Below, in pieces: positions 5,811-7,612 of a stretch of DNA of 7,612 nucleotides (positions within the stretch are counted from its first letter, which is position 1; every line of letters starts with the position of its first letter). The position numbers were made by a program, and so were the translations under genes. This DNA is from UBA2386 sp046306335 (GTDB taxonomy: Bacteria; Planctomycetota; UBA1135; UBA2386). The stretch lies in assembly GCA_046306335.1 (NCBI GenBank), contig JBKDXM010000094.1:1-7612 (forward strand). The letters are read 5' to 3'. The notes below the pieces were generated by a model. That model had not been told where the DNA came from and made no database searches. It was given only the letters and a program-made list of their open reading frames with translations.

Positions 5811-5847
5811 ATGAAGATTCGGTACACCCCTACCGATTTTTCATGGA
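5808..5847. repeat. 40-nt inverted repeat, 17-bp arms and 6-nt loop
   Basis: The left arm TCCATGAAGATTCGGTA (5808-5824) and right arm TACCGATTTTTCATGGA (5831-5847) are inverted copies except at two positions, one of which can be a G-U pair in plus-strand RNA. The loop is CACCCC. The inner TCGGTA/TACCGA stem followed by TTTTTC looks like a plus-strand intrinsic terminator, but no plus-strand gene precedes it, and the T-run pairs with the outer left arm. In the minus direction it is 64 nt beyond the fhs stop and lacks a T-tail. It could be an fhs 3' hairpin, a bidirectional terminator or a dispersed repeat unit. Confidence 0.6.
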
Positions 5848-5867
5848 AGGCATCCTTCCCGGCCCGC

Positions 5868-5882
5868 GCCGCCGTCGGCGGC
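5868..5882 (-). terminator. GC-rich hairpin after formate-tetrahydrofolate ligase
   Basis: GCCGCC (5868-5873) and GGCGGC (5877-5882) form a 6-bp all-GC stem with a 3-nt loop, 28 nt past the fhs stop on the minus strand. No T-run follows. It may contribute to 3'-end formation of the fhs mRNA together with the larger hairpin at 5808-5847. Confidence 0.3.
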
Positions 5883-5914
5883 TCACCGCCACCGGCTCAC
5901 CGCCCGCGGCTCAC
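5879..5914. repeat. 14-bp tandem repeat (about 2.6 copies) spanning the fhs stop codon
   Basis: CGGCTCACCGCCAC (5879-5892), CGGCTCACCGCCCG (5893-5906) and a partial CGGCTCAC (5907-5914) follow each other with a strict 14-bp period. The last copy contains the fhs stop. Because 14 is not a multiple of three, the TGA in each copy (5913-5911, 5899-5897, 5885-5883 on the minus strand) falls in a different frame, closing all three frames behind fhs. Confidence 0.6.
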
Positions 5915-7608
5915 AGCATGCCGACGACGTTGCCGTCCTGGTCGATGTCCATGCGCGCGCCGCCCGGGACCTTGCCGAGGCCCGGCATGGTCATGATCTC
6001 GCCGGCCAGCGGGTAGACGAAGCCAGCGCCCACCGCGACGCGCGCGTCGCGCACCTTGAAGCGGAAGCCGGTCGGCCGGCCCTTGAGGTTCGGGTCGTGG
6101 CTGAGCGAGTACTGCGTCTTCGCCATGCAGATCGGGAAGCGCCCGTAGCCGCAGGCCTCGAACTTGGCGAGCTGCTGCTCGGCCAGCGGCTCGTAGTCGA
6201 CGCCGTCGGCGCCGTAGACCTTGGTCGCCAGCGTCTCGATCTTCTCCTTCAGGCTCGCCTCGTCCGGGTACAGCAGGCGGAACGAGTTGGGCTCGTCGGC
6301 CGCCTTGACCAGCGCGTGCGCGAGGTCCTCGCCGCCCTTGCCGCCGTCGGCGAACAGCGTCGAGACGTGCGCCGCCGACGCGCCGGCTTCGATCGCCGCC
6401 GTGCGCACGAACTCGATCTCGGCGTCGGTGTCGCCGGGGAAGCGGTTGACCGCGACGACCACCGGGATGCCGAACAGGCGGACGTTCTCGATCTGCTTCT
6501 GCAGGTTGCCGATGCCGGCCTGCAGCGCGTCGAGGTCCTCCTGCTTGAGGCCTTCCGGCAGCGGCTTGCCGGCGACGATGGTGAAGCGCCCGCTGTGCAT
6601 CTTGAGCGCGCGCACCGTCGCGACCAGCAGCGCTGCGTCCGGCTTGAGGCCCGACGCGCGGCACTTGATGTTGAAGAACTTCTCCGCGCCCATGTCGGCG
6701 CCGAAGCCGGCCTCGGTGACGACGAAGTCGAGGCTGCGCAGCGCGATGTAGTCGGCGACGATCGAGCTGTTGCCGTGCGCGATGTTGGCGAACGGGCCGG
6801 TGTGCACCAGGGCCGGCGTGCCTTCGAGCGTCTGCATCAGCGTCGGCTTGAGGGCGTCCTTGAGGATCGCCGTCATCGCGCCGGCGGCCTTGAGGTCCTC
6901 GGCGGTGACCGGCTTGCCGTCGGTCGTGTAGCCGACCACCATCGCGCCGAGGCGCTTGCGCAGGTCGTGGATGTCCTTGCTCAGGCCGAGGATCGCCATG
7001 ATCTCGCTGGCCGAGGTGATGTCGAAGCCGGTGCGGCGCGGCGTGCCGTTCTTGTCGCCGCCGTGCGCGACCTCGATCTCGCGCAGCGCGCGGTCGTTCA
7101 TGTCGAGCACGCGGCGCCACGTGATCTGGTCGCGGTCGAGGCCGAGCTCGTTGCCGTGGAACAGGTGCGCGTCGAGGAACGCCGCGCACAGGTTGTGCGC
7201 CGCGGTGACGGCGTGGAAGTCGCCGGTCAGGTGCAGGTTGAGCTCCTCGGGCGGGACGACCTGCGAGTAGCCGCCGCCGGCAGCGCCGCCCTTGATGCCG
7301 AACACCGGGCCCATCGACGGCTGGCGGATGACGCACGCCGTGCGCTTGCCGATGCGGTTGAGCGCCTGGCTGATGCCGACCGTGTGCACCGTCTTGCCCT
7401 CGCCGAGCGGCGTCGGCGTGATCGCCGTGACGACCACGTACTTGGCCGGCTTGCGCGTGGACGGTTGCTTCAGCAGGTCCAGCTTCACCTTCGCCTTGGC
7501 GTTGCCGTACATCTCCAGGTCGTCGGCGCCGAGGCCCATGATGCGGGCGACCTCGGACAGCGGCCGGAGCGGGATGGAACGAGCGATGTTCAGGTCGTTG
7601 AGCGACAT
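5911..7608 (-). CDS. fhs: Formate-tetrahydrofolate ligase
   Basis: A complete 565-residue formate-tetrahydrofolate ligase (10-formyl-THF synthetase), close to the usual 555-560. It joins formate to tetrahydrofolate with ATP, giving 10-formyl-THF for purine and formyl-Met synthesis and for one-carbon flow; in acetogens it is a Wood-Ljungdahl step, for which there is no evidence here. The P-loop is TPLGEGKT (66-73), followed by RQPSMGPVFGIKGGAAGGGY (95-114) and LHLTGDFHAVTAAHNL (125-140). GPFANIAHGNSS (271-282), TEAGFGADMGAEKFFNIKCR (298-317), PICMAKTQYSLS (492-503) and GEIMTMPGLGKVPGG (536-550) are all family signatures and intact. The start MSLNDLNIARS at 7608 fits the family's N-terminus; only 4 nt upstream are in the window, so its promoter cannot be judged. 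Downstream are a stop-spanning tandem repeat and hairpins, and folD or glyA are not next to it on this side. Confidence 0.97.
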   Translation of the reverse strand: MSLNDLNIARSIPLRPLSEVARIMGLGADDLEMYGNAKAKVKLDLLKQPSTRKPAKYVVVTAITPTPLGEGKTVHTVGISQALNRIGKRTACVIRQPSMGPVFGIKGGAAGGGYSQVVPPEELNLHLTGDFHAVTAAHNLCAAFLDAHLFHGNELGLDRDQITWRRVLDMNDRALREIEVAHGGDKNGTPRRTGFDITSASEIMAILGLSKDIHDLRKRLGAMVVGYTTDGKPVTAEDLKAAGAMTAILKDALKPTLMQTLEGTPALVHTGPFANIAHGNSSIVADYIALRSLDFVVTEAGFGADMGAEKFFNIKCRASGLKPDAALLVATVRALKMHSGRFTIVAGKPLPEGLKQEDLDALQAGIGNLQKQIENVRLFGIPVVVAVNRFPGDTDAEIEFVRTAAIEAGASAAHVSTLFADGGKGGEDLAHALVKAADEPNSFRLLYPDEASLKEKIETLATKVYGADGVDYEPLAEQQLAKFEACGYGRFPICMAKTQYSLSHDPNLKGRPTGFRFKVRDARVAVGAGFVYPLAGEIMTMPGLGKVPGGARMDIDQDGNVVGML

Positions 7609-7612
7609 CGGA

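Larger units (their letters stand above)
5588..5910. other. 323-nt palindrome-rich spacer between fhs and the PqqB-like gene
   Basis: No gene is recognised in any frame. From the fhs side it contains a 14-bp tandem repeat overlapping the fhs stop (5879-5914), a GC hairpin (5868-5882), a 40-nt inverted repeat (5808-5847), three perfect palindromes (5801-5810, 5775-5788, 5761-5770), a smaller inverted repeat CGTTGC-GA-GCAACG (5686-5699), and the start region of the PqqB-like gene with its -10-like hexamer. The block 5808-5847 is clearly richer in A/T than its surroundings. Confidence 0.6.

Noticed and set aside
5618..5827. Small minus-strand ORF starting in the 40-nt hairpin
   Set aside because: It has no ribosome binding site, coding bias or similarity, and its start depends on the inverted repeat.
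1..7612. CRISPR array, tRNA, rRNA or known riboswitch
   Set aside because: No regularly spaced repeats, no cloverleaf with a T-arm (GTTCRA-type) signature and no rRNA-like segments were seen on either strand.

Overview
The window is 7.6 kb of very GC-rich bacterial DNA in which the real genes have strongly G/C-biased third codon positions. The best guess for the source is a Planctomycetota-like bacterium or another GC-rich soil or aquatic diderm. This is inferred from three things: a secreted beta-helix-like protein with a hydrophobic C-terminal domain, a REP-type Y1 transposase relative, and a PqqB-like metallo-beta-lactamase-fold lipoprotein beside unlinked housekeeping genes. No rRNA or other firm taxonomic marker is present.

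Layout from left to right. 3-533 (+) is the 3' part of a REP-associated tyrosine transposase (RAYT, Y1/HUH family), cut by the window edge. 534-803 is a 270-nt gap with no recognisable gene. 804-1997 (-) encodes a secreted protein with a signal peptide and a probable right-handed beta-helix. 1998-2142 is a short divergent promoter region with a G-run cluster. 2143-4128 (+) is a complete transketolase whose catalytic residues can all be placed. 4129-4555 holds a strong transcript-end hairpin, a perfect 19-bp palindrome and the broken remains of a DUF5615 (PIN-like, toxin-type) gene. 4556-5587 (-) is a PqqB-like metallo-beta-lactamase-fold lipoprotein. 5588-5910 is a non-coding spacer crowded with palindromes, including a 40-nt hairpin. 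5911-7608 (-) is a complete formate-tetrahydrofolate ligase whose start codon lies 4 nt from the right edge.

The two clear metabolic enzymes serve the non-oxidative pentose phosphate pathway (transketolase) and one-carbon/folate metabolism (Fhs). They are on opposite strands and do not form an operon. The window has no two-gene cassette whose parts obviously work together, and I do not see a complete new defence, secretion or biosynthetic system.

The less ordinary signals are in the spacers. All three start codons with visible upstream sequence lack a Shine-Dalgarno sequence and instead have a -10-like TANNNT hexamer ending 7-11 nt before the ATG, a pattern that suggests leaderless or nearly leaderless mRNAs. 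The DUF5615 remnant shows past toxin-type gene traffic. The palindrome cluster after fhs and the 19-bp palindrome in the pseudogene could be dispersed REP-like elements of the kind RAYT proteins act on, but only a genome-wide search can show that.
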